From Symbiodinium kawagutii (taxonomy: Eukaryota > Sar > Dinophyceae > Suessiales > Symbiodiniaceae), in NCBI GenBank assembly GCA_009767595.1, contig VSDK01015126.1, positions 1 through 64,000 of the forward strand: a DNA stretch of 64,000 nucleotides, written 5' to 3'. Made by a program: the position numbers and the translations under genes. This document shows, piece after piece, positions 30,562 to 40,366 of the stretch. The first letter of the stretch is position 1. Every line of letters begins with the position of its first letter. Under the pieces are notes generated by a model. The model was not told the origin of the DNA and did no database searches. It worked only from the letters and a program-made list of their open reading frames with translations.

Positions 30562-32273
30562 CAGCTCAGCAGCACTCAGGAATACACCAAGGGCTGGAAC
30601 TGTGACGGCTGCGAGCGCCACTTTGCACCAGGCGAGATCCTGGATAGAAGGGGGGAGGATCAGGATCCAGCAATGATAGGTTTAGATAGATAGGGGGTAT
30701 ATTATCACTAACGAACCTAATCCCTGCTTGCAAATCAATTTGCAAGGAATGGTAGCCTTACGAGGTTTAATAATAGCAATGAGTGATGTTGGTTAAGAAG
30801 TACTTGGTACGTTTGGGTACGCTTTTGTCAAAAAAGCTCGAAACTCAAAATCACAATAACCTTACTTGGTGAATTACCATTAGTGATTTACCACAAGTGG
30901 CAAGTTATGGGTATTTTATATTCATATTCTCATGCATGGTTTATAACTGATCATATGCTACTGCTTTGTCTTTGCTGTATGATTATTTGTTGATCACCAA
31001 CGATGTATAGCACTACTGGCGTGTATCAGGCAGTATATCACTAATGTTGCATATCTCTTGCGTGTTGGAAATCGAAATTATATAATGCATATGCTATTTA
31101 GAGATCGACGTGTTTCTAATGACCTATCAGCAACAATTCGTGATACACTTGCTCGCTCCCATGGGCAGAAAAAAATGGTGTATCACGAATGGTGGTGTAT
31201 ATCACCACCAGTCAGTAGTATGGTCAACAACGAATCAAAACTGGCTTGTGGTTTCAAACCTTCTCTTATTTCCCCAGTATGAACAATTGGTTGGTTGGTT
31301 CAATATGTTTCACAGGGTGGTTCAACCACCAATAAGAGAAAAAACTGCTTGAAACAATGATTTCAATTTGCATTTTTTCTTTAGCCTGGTAGTAGTGATA
31401 GGTGAATTCCACAGCAGATGTTTTGAATCTATGTAGGATAGATCGCTAGAACTTTCCAACTGAATCTATGATTTTAGTAGTTACCATTCGCACTTTTGCA
31501 GTGGCTCGGTCAAGTCTTTGGTGGAATGAGATCTCAGCACCAGAGCGGAAGAGTCAAGCGTGCCGCGGTGTTTGCATGTGCTTGGTGTATACATGCATGT
31601 AGTAGTGGATGTGTTGTACCCATGCCGGGTGCGACACATCGAGGTTCAATCTCTTGAAGCAGCGTTGATATGGGTGTAGTGAGATGGCACCACCCTGGGT
31701 GTCCGTTTTTGCTGCAAGACATGAAGCTTCGAAACGTCCCCAAACAACCCCAAGCTACATCTGCGAGTAGCGTTGGGCACGGAGGCTTGGAGACTGGCAA
31801 CAGGATCACCAGTTGACAGTTGACAGTCATTGACAGTCACTCACTATTTGTTGATTGAAATTGAGGTTGACTTAACTGAGCCTGAAATGTATTGACGTCC
31901 ATTGACGGCGTTGCCCTGGAACCTTCGATTTTCTGAATGCAGCATGGTTGTGCTTTTTCACATGCAGCTGAAGGTTTGTGCAATTCCTGGTGAAGAAATT
32001 TAAGATCGGTCTTATCTTCTTTGAAGAGCCGGATTTGGAGATTATGAATTATGATTGTTTCTTCAAGTCTCGGTCTAGATATGTTCAGTGTCTCCAAAAT
32101 ATTTGATCAAAGCACGATAGATTGTCAACCTCGGTTACTGAAGATTCGCAAAGATCAAACGAAACTGACCACTGGTCTTGACCACCCAGCACTTTGCCCC
32201 CCTGCCAGGAACCTTCCTTTACCGTTGTGACGTTTGCCGAATCGATTTCTGTCAAGTTTGCGCTATCGAGTAG
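30562..32273 (+). CDS. Small treble-clef zinc-finger protein (C-terminal two exons)
   Basis: Exon 30562-30631 reads QLSSTQEYTKGWNCDGCERH then FAP and ends CACCAG|GCGAGA, a GC donor in phase 1. Exon 32209-32273 follows CCTGCCAG|GA and reads TFLYRCDVCRIDFCQVCAIE then TAG. Joined in phase (135 nt) they make W-x-C-D-x-C...Y-R-C-D-x-C-x2-D-x-C-x2-C, a compact cysteine pattern like DC1/ZZ-type fingers; neither half is a complete finger alone. The 1577-nt intron contains a family A element (31241). The upstream N-terminus is unknown. Such fingers usually mediate protein or lipid binding. Confidence 0.6.
31241..31332. mobile_element. Family A introner-like element
   Basis: CTGGCTTGTGGTTTCAAACC at the left and GGTGGTTCAACCACCAATAA at the right, with TTTCCCCAG and TTCACAGGG inside. 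It lies in the intron of the zinc-finger gene. Confidence 0.7.
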
Positions 32274-32707
32274 GCCTCCTGGACTGGCACTTGATCCCAG
32301 CCCCACGGTTTCAAACCAACGAAAGAGGATTTAACTGAAGTATTTGGATGTCCAAATTTTGACATAATTTGCCGTATTCTCGATTCCATGAGTGCTCCGC
32401 ATGTTTATATATACTGGTGGTATCAGGCAGTGGTGCAGAAAAGTGGCTGGTGCTACAGTATTTCATTGACCCATTTAATCCCGAAGTTGGTCGTAGATTT
32501 TCCTGTAATCAGAGCCTTCCATTGGTACAATAGATCACTGGCATCTCTGAAGCCTCAGAAAACAATGGGTGAACAAAAACACACCAAACACGGTTGCCGC
32601 CCTGAACATACTAGTAAACATGAACAGTTGTGTTTTCTCACTTCATGCATCATATGGCAATGTTTTGGTATACGTACATGCACCCATTTCAACCTCGGTT
32701 TCCACAG

Positions 32708-32851
32708 GCTCAGCGTGGTGAAACCGTAGGAAGCTTCGCTGCTTCGTTGTGCTCAGTTGCTTTTGAAAGGCTTTTGCCTTCCATCCTGGATCATCAAATG
32801 CCTCGCGATCAAATCGAGGGAATTAAGACACGCTTGTGTAGCCCTGTGTAG
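32708..32851 (+). CDS. Terminal exon, unknown protein
   Basis: Strong acceptor (GGTTTCCACAG|GCT), then 47 codons reading AQRGETVGSFAASLCSVAFE, then RLLPSILDHQMPRDQIEGIK, then TRLCSPV and TAG. Predicted largely helical. The gene's upstream exons were not found. Confidence 0.55.
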   Translation, partial: AQRGETVGSFAASLCSVAFERLLPSILDHQMPRDQIEGIKTRLCSPV

Positions 32852-32984
32852 CCAACCAGTTTCAGAGGATGGATGAGGATGGATGGACACAAAATATCTA
32901 GGATTCATTTGTGCTGCTTGAAGTATGGCAGCCACTTTCACCTTGTTTCTTGTTGTTTGTATCCATCGGTAAAGGAATTTGGCA

Positions 32985-33147
32985 GCGAGCTATGGCAGCT
33001 ATGGGTTACAAGAACGGTCGCGATGATTCATCTAGCCTCACAAATTTCAACCTCGCCTCAGTCCCCGGCACAGCATGCAACGGACAGCGGCACATGCCTT
33101 GTGTACAGAGTGGCGCCAGCTGTGGCAACTGTGGCACTGAGAGCCCT
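32985..33147 (+). CDS. Exon, frame uncertain
   Basis: One frame starts at an ATG (MAAMGYKNGRDDSSSLTNFN) and has a Cys-rich end (CVQSGASCGNCGTESPE) reaching a CCTGAAG|GTCGCA donor. A second (SELWQLWVTRTVAMIHLASQ) is open to a TGA at 33163. Third-position bias slightly favours the Cys-rich frame. Confidence 0.4.
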
Positions 33148-33171
33148 GAAGGTCGCAAAAAATGACTGAGA

Positions 33172-33535
33172 ATGAGCGCCTTGCCGCCTTGTGTTGCGGG
33201 CCATGGGTCGTCACCTCATTGGGAGCATCAATGTCCAGATGAATAAGTAACCATGATAGGCATGAACATGGTTCCTTGACCTTCCAAGCTTACTGTATGG
33301 ATTGATTATTGTTTGATTAATTGGCAAATCTCAATGCATAGCAATTTCTGACAGAGGATGTGTAGAAGTGCAGTCATGTGGAGTCTATTTTTGTGACATG
33401 TGGATTAGCCAAATTGGATTGATGCCGTATCAACATCCATGCCATGCCTGTCTTGAATCTTCTTGAAGCTTTGGGCTGAGTGGTCAAGTAATTTTCCAAG
33501 ATGCCCGGGAAAATCTAGGTCAGTATGTTTGTGTG
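33172..33535. other. Intergenic interval upstream of the BTB gene
   Basis: AT-rich, with no exon-like island or recognised promoter. Dinoflagellate core promoters are poorly defined, so none is called. Confidence 0.4.
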
Positions 33536-33550
33536 TGGCTCAAGCTCAAG
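33536..33550 (+). other. Candidate relict spliced-leader 3' end, doubled
   Basis: TGGCTCAAG is followed at once by CTCAAG, 54 nt upstream of the BTB start codon. Both end like the conserved leader (GGCTCAAG). In genes re-integrated from trans-spliced mRNA, such partial, sometimes tandem leaders precede the ORF. Confidence 0.45.
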
Positions 33551-33603
33551 CAGCTTAAATATGTTTAATTGAATCCTGGACAAGTAGAGGGCGGGTCGAT
33601 CAA

Positions 33604-34611
33604 ATGAATGATGGTTACCTCGATCTTTTCTGGGCGTTGCTAGACACTTCCAGTTTCGAACAGATCAAGAGCACTGTCCCGGAAAATTTTGACTGGAGGG
33701 TGCTTCATCCCAAGAGGAAGACCACAATTCTTGTGGAGGCGGTCAATGCCCTCAGCTGGTCGCCGAACGATCAGGATGGATTGGACAATCTTGAGTGGCT
33801 CATCAAGCAAGGTGCCAGTTGTTCGCAACCGTGTGGTCGCTCAGAGTACACATGCAAGAAGAGCTTCGACCAGCCAAAGGTGACACTGGAGGTCGATTAC
33901 AAGTGCATTTCATTTGTGGGCTACATCCAGGCGTGGCTTGATAAATTCGATGAGAAGAATGTGGGTGAAAGCGATCGGAAGTTCTTTCAAGAAGTGCTCA
34001 TCAGAATTGCAAGAGCCACTGTCCAGCGGCAAGCTAGACCACGAGCATCTGTGGATGAAGGCATTGTTGAGATTTGGGAGAAGTTCTTGCTTGACACAGT
34101 TTCGCATAACTTGACCATCGAAGCTGCTGATGGGCAAGTGACTGCTCACAGTGGTATGCTCCAGGCGGCATCTCCGGTAGTGCAGGCAATGCTAGCATCG
34201 CCCATGAAAGAAGGACAAAAACAACAAATCCAATTGAAAGACACTGGTTGCAGCGCAGTCACTCTCTTCTTGGAAGCGCTGTACACTTGTTCCTCGCATC
34301 GTGACCCCGACTACCAGACTGCATTGTCAGCATTGGATTTGGCTCATCGTTGGCAGGTGGAAGCTGTTGTAGCAATCCTTGCAGATCTTCTTCAAAAAAT
34401 GATCACAGAAAAAAGTTTCCCCGCAATTGCGGAGCATGCAACCCTGAAGCACTTGGACACGCTGAAGCAAGCATGTCGCAAGTTTGGATCAGAATGTGCT
34501 GCGATCCAAGCCAAGATCAAAAAGGGCCAGTTCCCCAAAGTTGTCCAGGACCTCTTCCAGGTTGCCGAAGCATGCCGGGCCCAGCAAGTGAAGAAACGCA
34601 AGCGCTTGTGA
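33604..34611 (+). CDS. BTB/POZ-domain protein with ankyrin-like N-terminal region, intronless
   Basis: A 335-codon ATG-to-TGA frame with no introns. Residues about 1-75 resemble an ankyrin-type helical pair (DLFWALLDTSSFEQIKSTVP; LDNLEWLIKQGAS). Residues about 165-280 are a BTB/POZ domain: HNLTIEAADGQVTAHSGMLQ then AASPVVQAML is the strand-helix core, QIQLKD and VTLFLEALYT the next strand and helix, LDLAHRWQVEAVVAILADLL the later helix. A BACK-like helical segment and a basic tail (KKRKRL), a possible nuclear signal, follow. BTB proteins dimerise and often act as Cullin-3 adaptors; the substrate cannot be inferred. The lack of introns among intron-rich neighbours, with the leader-like motif at 33536, suggests an mRNA-derived copy. 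Confidence 0.88.
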   Translation: MNDGYLDLFWALLDTSSFEQIKSTVPENFDWRVLHPKRKTTILVEAVNALSWSPNDQDGLDNLEWLIKQGASCSQPCGRSEYTCKKSFDQPKVTLEVDYKCISFVGYIQAWLDKFDEKNVGESDRKFFQEVLIRIARATVQRQARPRASVDEGIVEIWEKFLLDTVSHNLTIEAADGQVTAHSGMLQAASPVVQAMLASPMKEGQKQQIQLKDTGCSAVTLFLEALYTCSSHRDPDYQTALSALDLAHRWQVEAVVAILADLLQKMITEKSFPAIAEHATLKHLDTLKQACRKFGSECAAIQAKIKKGQFPKVVQDLFQVAEACRAQQVKKRKRL

Positions 34612-34948
34612 GCGGTCACTCCGATCAACAAGCGACAACGCCCGTGCGAGAAGTGGAAAAGAATGCGTGCTTATTTCCTCCATCTTTACGGGGTGCTGTG
34701 ATATTTGATTTATTTTCCACTGATTCCAAGAGGTTGCGTTGAATAGTTGTTTGGTTGGTCGCTTGCTTGGCAATCCACCACCGGTTAAATAAACAAAAGC
34801 CAGGAAACACATGACATTAATCATGTTGAACAGGTGCTGCGCGTAAGTGACTTTATGTTGCATCAATCGTCCACCTGGTTTCTGTCACCTAACTCTGTAC
34901 TTTGACTGCCTCAAAGCACTCAAGTTGCCTACGTCATTTGCATTTCAG

Positions 34949-35157
34949 TCTCGCCATCGCAGGCTGAAGCAGTTTCCAACTATGGATACATGCGGCGCCA
35001 GAAGGGAGAGGTTTGGGGCAGATGGCTTGCGTGGATGCTGCCCCACATGAACGCTAGTGACATGGATTACCAGTCATCATCCCAGCCCAGCGGGTGGTCG
35101 ATGTTTGCCCAGCAGCCGAAGATGGCAATGACACATTGCCAGCGGGTTGAGTGCTAA
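34949..35157 (+). CDS. Terminal exon, unknown protein
   Basis: ACGTCATTTGCATTTCAG| acceptor, then 68 codons: SPSQAEAVSNYGYMRRQKGE, VWGRWLAWMLPHMNASDMDY, QSSSQPSGWSMFAQQPKMAM, THCQRVEC and TAA. Codon bias strong. No domain recognised; a basic/aromatic helix is followed by a Ser/Gln-rich tail. Confidence 0.6.
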
Positions 35158-35159
35158 AT

Positions 35160-36081
35160 CATGGAAAATCATGAATCGTACATGCTCACAAGGGCTATGG
35201 ATGGTGCATTGCAAACAACACTGATCGGGATGGACTTGCCAATATTTTGCAGTTTTGATTTTCCATTGTGCATTGTTGTTCTTGTTAGATATATAGCGAG
35301 AAAGGGGGAAAGGGTTATCCTTGTCACTGCCGTTCATTCCAAAAAACTTGAGTAATTATGAATTTAATTGCTCCTGAGATGTTCGACCATTTCTACATTG
35401 TTTGTTATAAGGATCTTTTGAAGGGAAAGAGGCATCACCATACCCACGATACCGATGAAGTGCTAGCCTGGGCCTGGTCAGTTGATCATGACGCAACAGC
35501 AGGCTGAAATTTGTTGCCCCGCAGTGTCTCATGAACATTTCGCTGTGAAATGTGGAACCATCCCAGTTTGGTTTGATCCCGGCATTTCATGTGCGTACGT
35601 AAGATGCTGTTGCATGGCACAGCATATTCATGCTTGCCGGAAGACATCGGGAGACAGGCATGTTTATTTTTTGAGTCATTCATTCATTGTTCATTCATTG
35701 GCAGCTTTCCTTGCTGCTTTACATGAACGTGTTCTTGCAACAACCATCAACAAACCTATTTCAGGCAAACAGTAGCAGACAGGCCAGATCCAAAAGAGCA
35801 ACCAAACGGAAACATGCGTGCAAGAGACCGCAAAGTGCGCATTTTTACCATGACGTGCTCCACTTGGACAAAGATTGCATTTCCCAGTATTGTTTCTGCA
35901 TTGGAGCAGGGTTGGGCCATTTCCATGGTTTGAACATGTTTCTAACATGTTTGTTTGGCAATGGTCCATGGGTGGTTGAGCACCTTCGCACGCCAAAAGA
36001 AAAGATGACTGCTTCAGCCAAGTGTGCGAACTCCGCTGGACCCGTTTTTTGAGATCTTTTGATTCGTTCTGTTTGGGGCAG
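35160..36081. other. No supported gene
   Basis: Several 60-120-codon frames on both strands overlap and none has a domain or coherent splice sites. The short palindrome TTGAACATGTTTCTAACATG lies near 35930. Confidence 0.4.
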
Positions 36082-36706
36082 GTGCATGAGACAATGGATT
36101 CAGAGCATTGGCCAGGGCCTCAGGTTGATTTGATGGGCCCATTGGCCGAAAACTGCACTTCCCTGCACTTCCCTACACTTCCCTGTACTTCTGCATTGAA
36201 ACCGTTTGCTCCAGTGCATTTCCACAAAGTTACCAACTCGTGATGGTGATGTTGACAGCTGTTTGCATTGGCCAAGTGTTTCTCCGTCACTTGCTTCCGG
36301 GACGGTTCAATGGTAGTGGTTGGTTGCAGCAATGTGTGAACGTCAAGGTCAAGTGGCAGGGCCGACAGCGGTGCAATGAAGTAGTCCTTTCTTCATGAAT
36401 GGCACCAGCAACTAGCGACTGCTACACAAATTGTCCCAACCATGTACTTAGATATCAATAATTATGCTGCAACCGTAAACATTATCATTTGATTAGTTTC
36501 AGGCACCTGCGTAAACCGGCATTCATGAGGCAATCATACTGGGTCAATGGCAGCTGTCTCCAGGCTGTAGGCTGTTGCTGCGCCCTGCCTTTGAGGCCCT
36601 CGTTGGTTCAACAGGCATCAGCTGCAGCAATGTTTGCACAACAGGCGGAAGCTTCAGGCGGGACCTGTCGGGTGCCTTGTGCTGACATGGCTCTCAGCAT
36701 CACAAG
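36082..36706 (+). CDS. Two-exon fragment, unknown protein
   Basis: Exon 36082-36123 (TTGGGGCAG|GTG ... CCTCAG|GTTGAT) encodes VHETMDSEHWPGPQ in phase 0. Exon 36564-36706 (TGTCTCCAG|GCT ... CACAAG|GTTTGT) continues in phase: AVGCCCALPLRPSLVQQASA, AAMFAQQAEASGGTCRVPCA, DMALSITR. The 440-nt intron is GT-AG and contains CACTTCCCTGCACTTCCCTA-type short repeats at about 36160. Ala/Gln- and Cys-rich; family unknown. Confidence 0.5.
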
Positions 36707-37116
36707 GTTTGTAATGACACATCCGGATGTTTGGAAACCACCCAAAGTTTACCGAAAATAGCTGGTCATGTATTCCAAGTAAATGATAGCGGTTTATTTT
36801 TCATTGCTTTTCAGGATCTTAGACGGCCTACTCTCGTCTATTCCCCGGATTGTTTCTGATCGAAAGCATGCCGATTGGCAAAACTGGCTCCACGCCAAGT
36901 TTGTCACCACCCCCTCGTCTCCCACACTCTTGTCTCCCTGCTGTGGATAATGAAAAGGCCTGGCGGCCTGACTGGAGGTTTGTTCGATGTCGCTGTAGAC
37001 CGCTTTTAAATGCTTTTATTGATTAACAAATGTAGCAACACCTTGAGTGGTTAAAACCCCAAAGGTACTGGCACAAAGTGCCGAGTTGAGTGGTAGCATG
37101 TTGCTCCTGATAAAAG

Positions 37117-37148
37117 AAGAAGATGACGATGATGACGATGATGATGAC

Positions 37149-37202
<54 letters not shown>

Positions 37203-37375
37203 AATGAGGATGAGGATGAGGATGAAGATAAGAATGACGATGATGATGATTATGGTGATGATGATGATGATGATGATTATGATGATGATGAGGATGACGA
37301 TGATGAAGATGATGATGATGATGATGATGATGATGACAAATGACGATGATGATGACGATGACGATGACGATGACA

Positions 37376-37431
<56 letters not shown>

Positions 37432-37482
37432 AATGACGATGATGAAAATGACGATGATGAAGATGATGAGGATGAAGATGAA

Positions 37483-37539
<57 letters not shown>

Positions 37540-37619
37540 GATGATGGTGATGACGATGACAATGACGATGATGATGATGATGAGGATGGCGATGATGATG
37601 ATGATGATGATAATGATGC

Positions 37620-37652
<33 letters not shown>

Positions 37653-37666
37653 TGGATGAGGATGAA

Positions 37667-37712
<46 letters not shown>

Positions 37713-37792
37713 GTGGTGGTGATGGTGATGATGATGATGGTGATGATGATGATGATGAAAATGACGATGATGATGATGTGGATGAAGATGAA

Positions 37793-37836
<44 letters not shown>

Positions 37837-37990
37837 CGATGATGATGATGATGGTGATGATAATGAGGATGAGGATGAGGATGAAGATAAGAATGACGAT
37901 GATGATGATTATGGTGATGATGATGATGATGATGATGATGATTATGATGATGATGAGGATGACGATGATGATGATCAATGATGATGCATG

Positions 37991-38022
<32 letters not shown>

Positions 38023-38272
38023 GATGATGATGTGGATGAGGATGATGATGATGATGACGATGATGGTGATGATGTGGATGAGGATGAAGATGATGAGGAT
38101 GGCGATGATGATGATGATGATGACGATGATGATGATGATGACGATGATGATGGTGATGTGGATGAGGATGAAGATGAACATGGTGATGATGATGATGATG
38201 ACGATGATGATGATGTTGGTGATGATGATGATGATGATCGTCGTGATGGTGATGGTGATGATGGTGATGATC
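37117..38272 (+). repeat. 1.15-kb GAT/GAC trinucleotide array with higher-order duplication
   Basis: Nearly uninterrupted GATGAT with GAC, GGT, GAG, AAT and TAT variants. A variant-rich segment of about 110 bp (starting ATAATGAGGATGAGGATGAG, including AAGATAAGAATGACG) occurs at 37201 and again at 37860, 659 bp apart. The Asp-, Met-, His-, Ile- and Ser-rich frames on both strands are artefacts of composition. Confidence 0.95.
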
Positions 38273-38701
38273 ATGTTGGTGATCATGATGCGTCATGGTT
38301 ACTTGTGCATTGTAGACAGCTTGTGTTGAAATAACATGGGAGCTTGCAGTTGTTTTCATCAAAGGAATTCTGTGACTGCAAGGCGTGTTTTTTTTTACAG
38401 TCCATTTCAATACATATATCATCCAACAACATCCAATCATAACATTTTGTTTTAATTCAGGCTCGTCATTTGGGCGTTCTGCAAATCAGGGTGGGCCCAA
38501 GTCATCATTTTTTCTAATCAGTAGTGGAGTGATTGGTGATATTGAACCATCCTTAACTTTGGTGTTCCTTATCGTGAGATATCCATAAAAATCCCAACAT
38601 TAGTATACCCTATAACGATGATTAGGAGCCCCTTGAAGACAATTTATAGCTCTTGAAGGTAGCTTACGATCCTGAGGTACTGTTGGCCATGGTTCGAATC
38701 C

Positions 38702-38912
38702 TCATAAATCCATTGCCACAAACGATCCACGGCAACACGTGTCGCCACACACGACGATCTTTGGCTCAGGGCCTCCTGACTTGCGCCGTGGCAACTCGAA
38801 AAGTTCACTGGCAGAGGACCACGTGACGGCAAAGGTAACGCAGGTGGCACTTGGAACTTCGTGGTCTTTCAAGGGAACACCAAGATACACCAAGTTTCCT
38901 TGAAGCAGGTAA
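38702..38912 (-). CDS. Terminal exon, unknown protein (minus strand)
   Basis: On the minus strand CAACCCTGAAG| is followed by one nucleotide and 69 codons to TGA 38704-38702: YLLQGNLVYLGVPLKDHEVP, SATCVTFAVTWSSASELFEL, PRRKSGGPEPKIVVCGDTCC, RGSFVAMDL. Codon choice and the beta-strand pattern are convincing. The adjoining upstream frame (38805-38996, PSRDLAPWMNNEPYATLK) may belong to the preceding exon. The family is unrecognised. Confidence 0.55.
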
Positions 38913-39001
38913 CTTCAGGGTTGCATAAGGCTCATTGTTCATCCAGGGAGCCAAATCCCTAGACGGTTTCGAAACTGCTTGGGGTTCCTTATACACATGT
39001 G

Positions 39002-39056
39002 TTTTGTTTGTTTGTTTGTTTGTTTGTTTGTTTGTTTGTTTGTTTGTTTGTTTGTT
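39002..39056 (+). repeat. (TTTG)n microsatellite
   Basis: Thirteen near-perfect GTTT units. Confidence 0.95.
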
Positions 39057-39260
39057 TCATGTCGCGATCATTTACTTGTATCCCTTTGTTAGTGTATGGC
39101 CGGTTGAAACGTGAAATCCAGGGCAGTTATATATAAGGTGACTTTGGACATGGGGACTTGGAACCTACAGATGCTGTTGCTCGTTTCAAATTCATTATTG
39201 TTGACATTTTATGGCATAAAAAAAGATTTCCCTAACTCGGTGATGACTGTCATGCCGTAG

Positions 39261-39354
39261 GCTGCACGCAAGTTGGGAATCACCAGACCTGTTGGATGAG
39301 TTCCTGGGCCAGAAGTATGCTGAAGCATTCATGTGGCAACTTATTGTGACCCAG
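39261..39354 (+). CDS. Exon candidate, unknown protein
   Basis: CATGCCGTAG|G acceptor, then LHASWESPDLLDEFLGQKYA then EAFMWQLIVTQ. The frame stays open a few codons past CAG to a TGA; a donor GG|GTTTTC is possible. Probably helical. It may be an upstream exon of the gene at 40367, but the phase does not match directly. The minus frame over it (39195-39557) is a shadow. Confidence 0.45.
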
Positions 39355-39559
39355 GGGTTTTCAGTTTGAATCAGTTGAATTTGACCATGCGCAGATGGTT
39401 TGGTTCCAGTAAATGCGCTAGCAGACAGCTGAGCCGTGCTGCAGGAGGTTTCCATGTCTCCTTTTGACAACGTGGTGTGAGAACCCAGCCAGGGCTGGTC
39501 CCGGATCATCGTTAGCAGGCAAAGCCTCAAGTCATTCAGTACGCAGTTTATGGACATGA

Positions 39560-40366
39560 CGTCCCCTGTTTGTAAGTTTGATTTCTTCCATAATTATCTA
39601 TATAGCCACAAGCTTTGATATCCGTATCATTTGTTCTCGTCCATCCTTGACACCATGAAGGGGGAGGGCCGGGAGGGCAATCAAACTACCAACCAGCACC
39701 ATGTTTGCTCAGATAAATGTCAGGGACGTTGTCATCAAGACGTTTAAGCACAGCACTTGGTCAGCCCCAACGTACCAGTAGGCTCGGCTAAGAAGTGTCC
39801 AACCGGATAACATATGCCTTTTTTATACACATGAGTTCCCCAACACCAAGAAAGGAAGCACGAGTTTTATAAACATAATGGCAGATGGTTTCACTTGGTC
39901 ACAGTCACAGTATGGTCAAATGGCACCCATCAGCTATTGATACAACTTGGTTGACTTTGTTTGTTAATTACAAGTTAGAGGCGATGGTTGTATTTGATAT
40001 TGATCACTCATGAATTGGTTCAACCGTAAGTAAGCCATCAGCTGTGAGCACCAGTAAGAACCATCAAGGTACGACCATCAGCTGACCATCAAGGTACACA
40101 TAGCCATCGGCTACTGTAATCATCAAGATATCACCTTTAACAAAGCCAACTATCAGGCTATTGAATGCTATTGATTGTTTGCCATCAAAATAAAACCACC
40201 AATGCACAATCAACAACATACAATCATCATTAATCATCAGATCACCTAACATTATTAACAGTTTTTGTTATAGCTTGGGTGGCCAACCACAAGTAACCAT
40301 GCCATATGTAGCCATCGGTCACCACCACCGGTTGCAGCGATTGCAACCACCCAATCATCCGCCCAG
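39560..40366. other. Non-coding interval
   Basis: Contains loose CCATCAAGGTAC/ACCATCAGCT repeats (about 40040-40130) and other CATCA-rich words. No exon-like island before 40367. Confidence 0.45.

Noticed and set aside
37023..38440. Long Asp-, His-, Ile- and Ser-rich proteins on both strands
   Set aside because: They are translations of a GAT/GAC trinucleotide array, open in all frames by composition.
38755..38770. Another spliced-leader relic (CTTTGGCTCAGG)
   Set aside because: Only about 10 of 16 positions match, and it lies opposite a convincing minus-strand exon.
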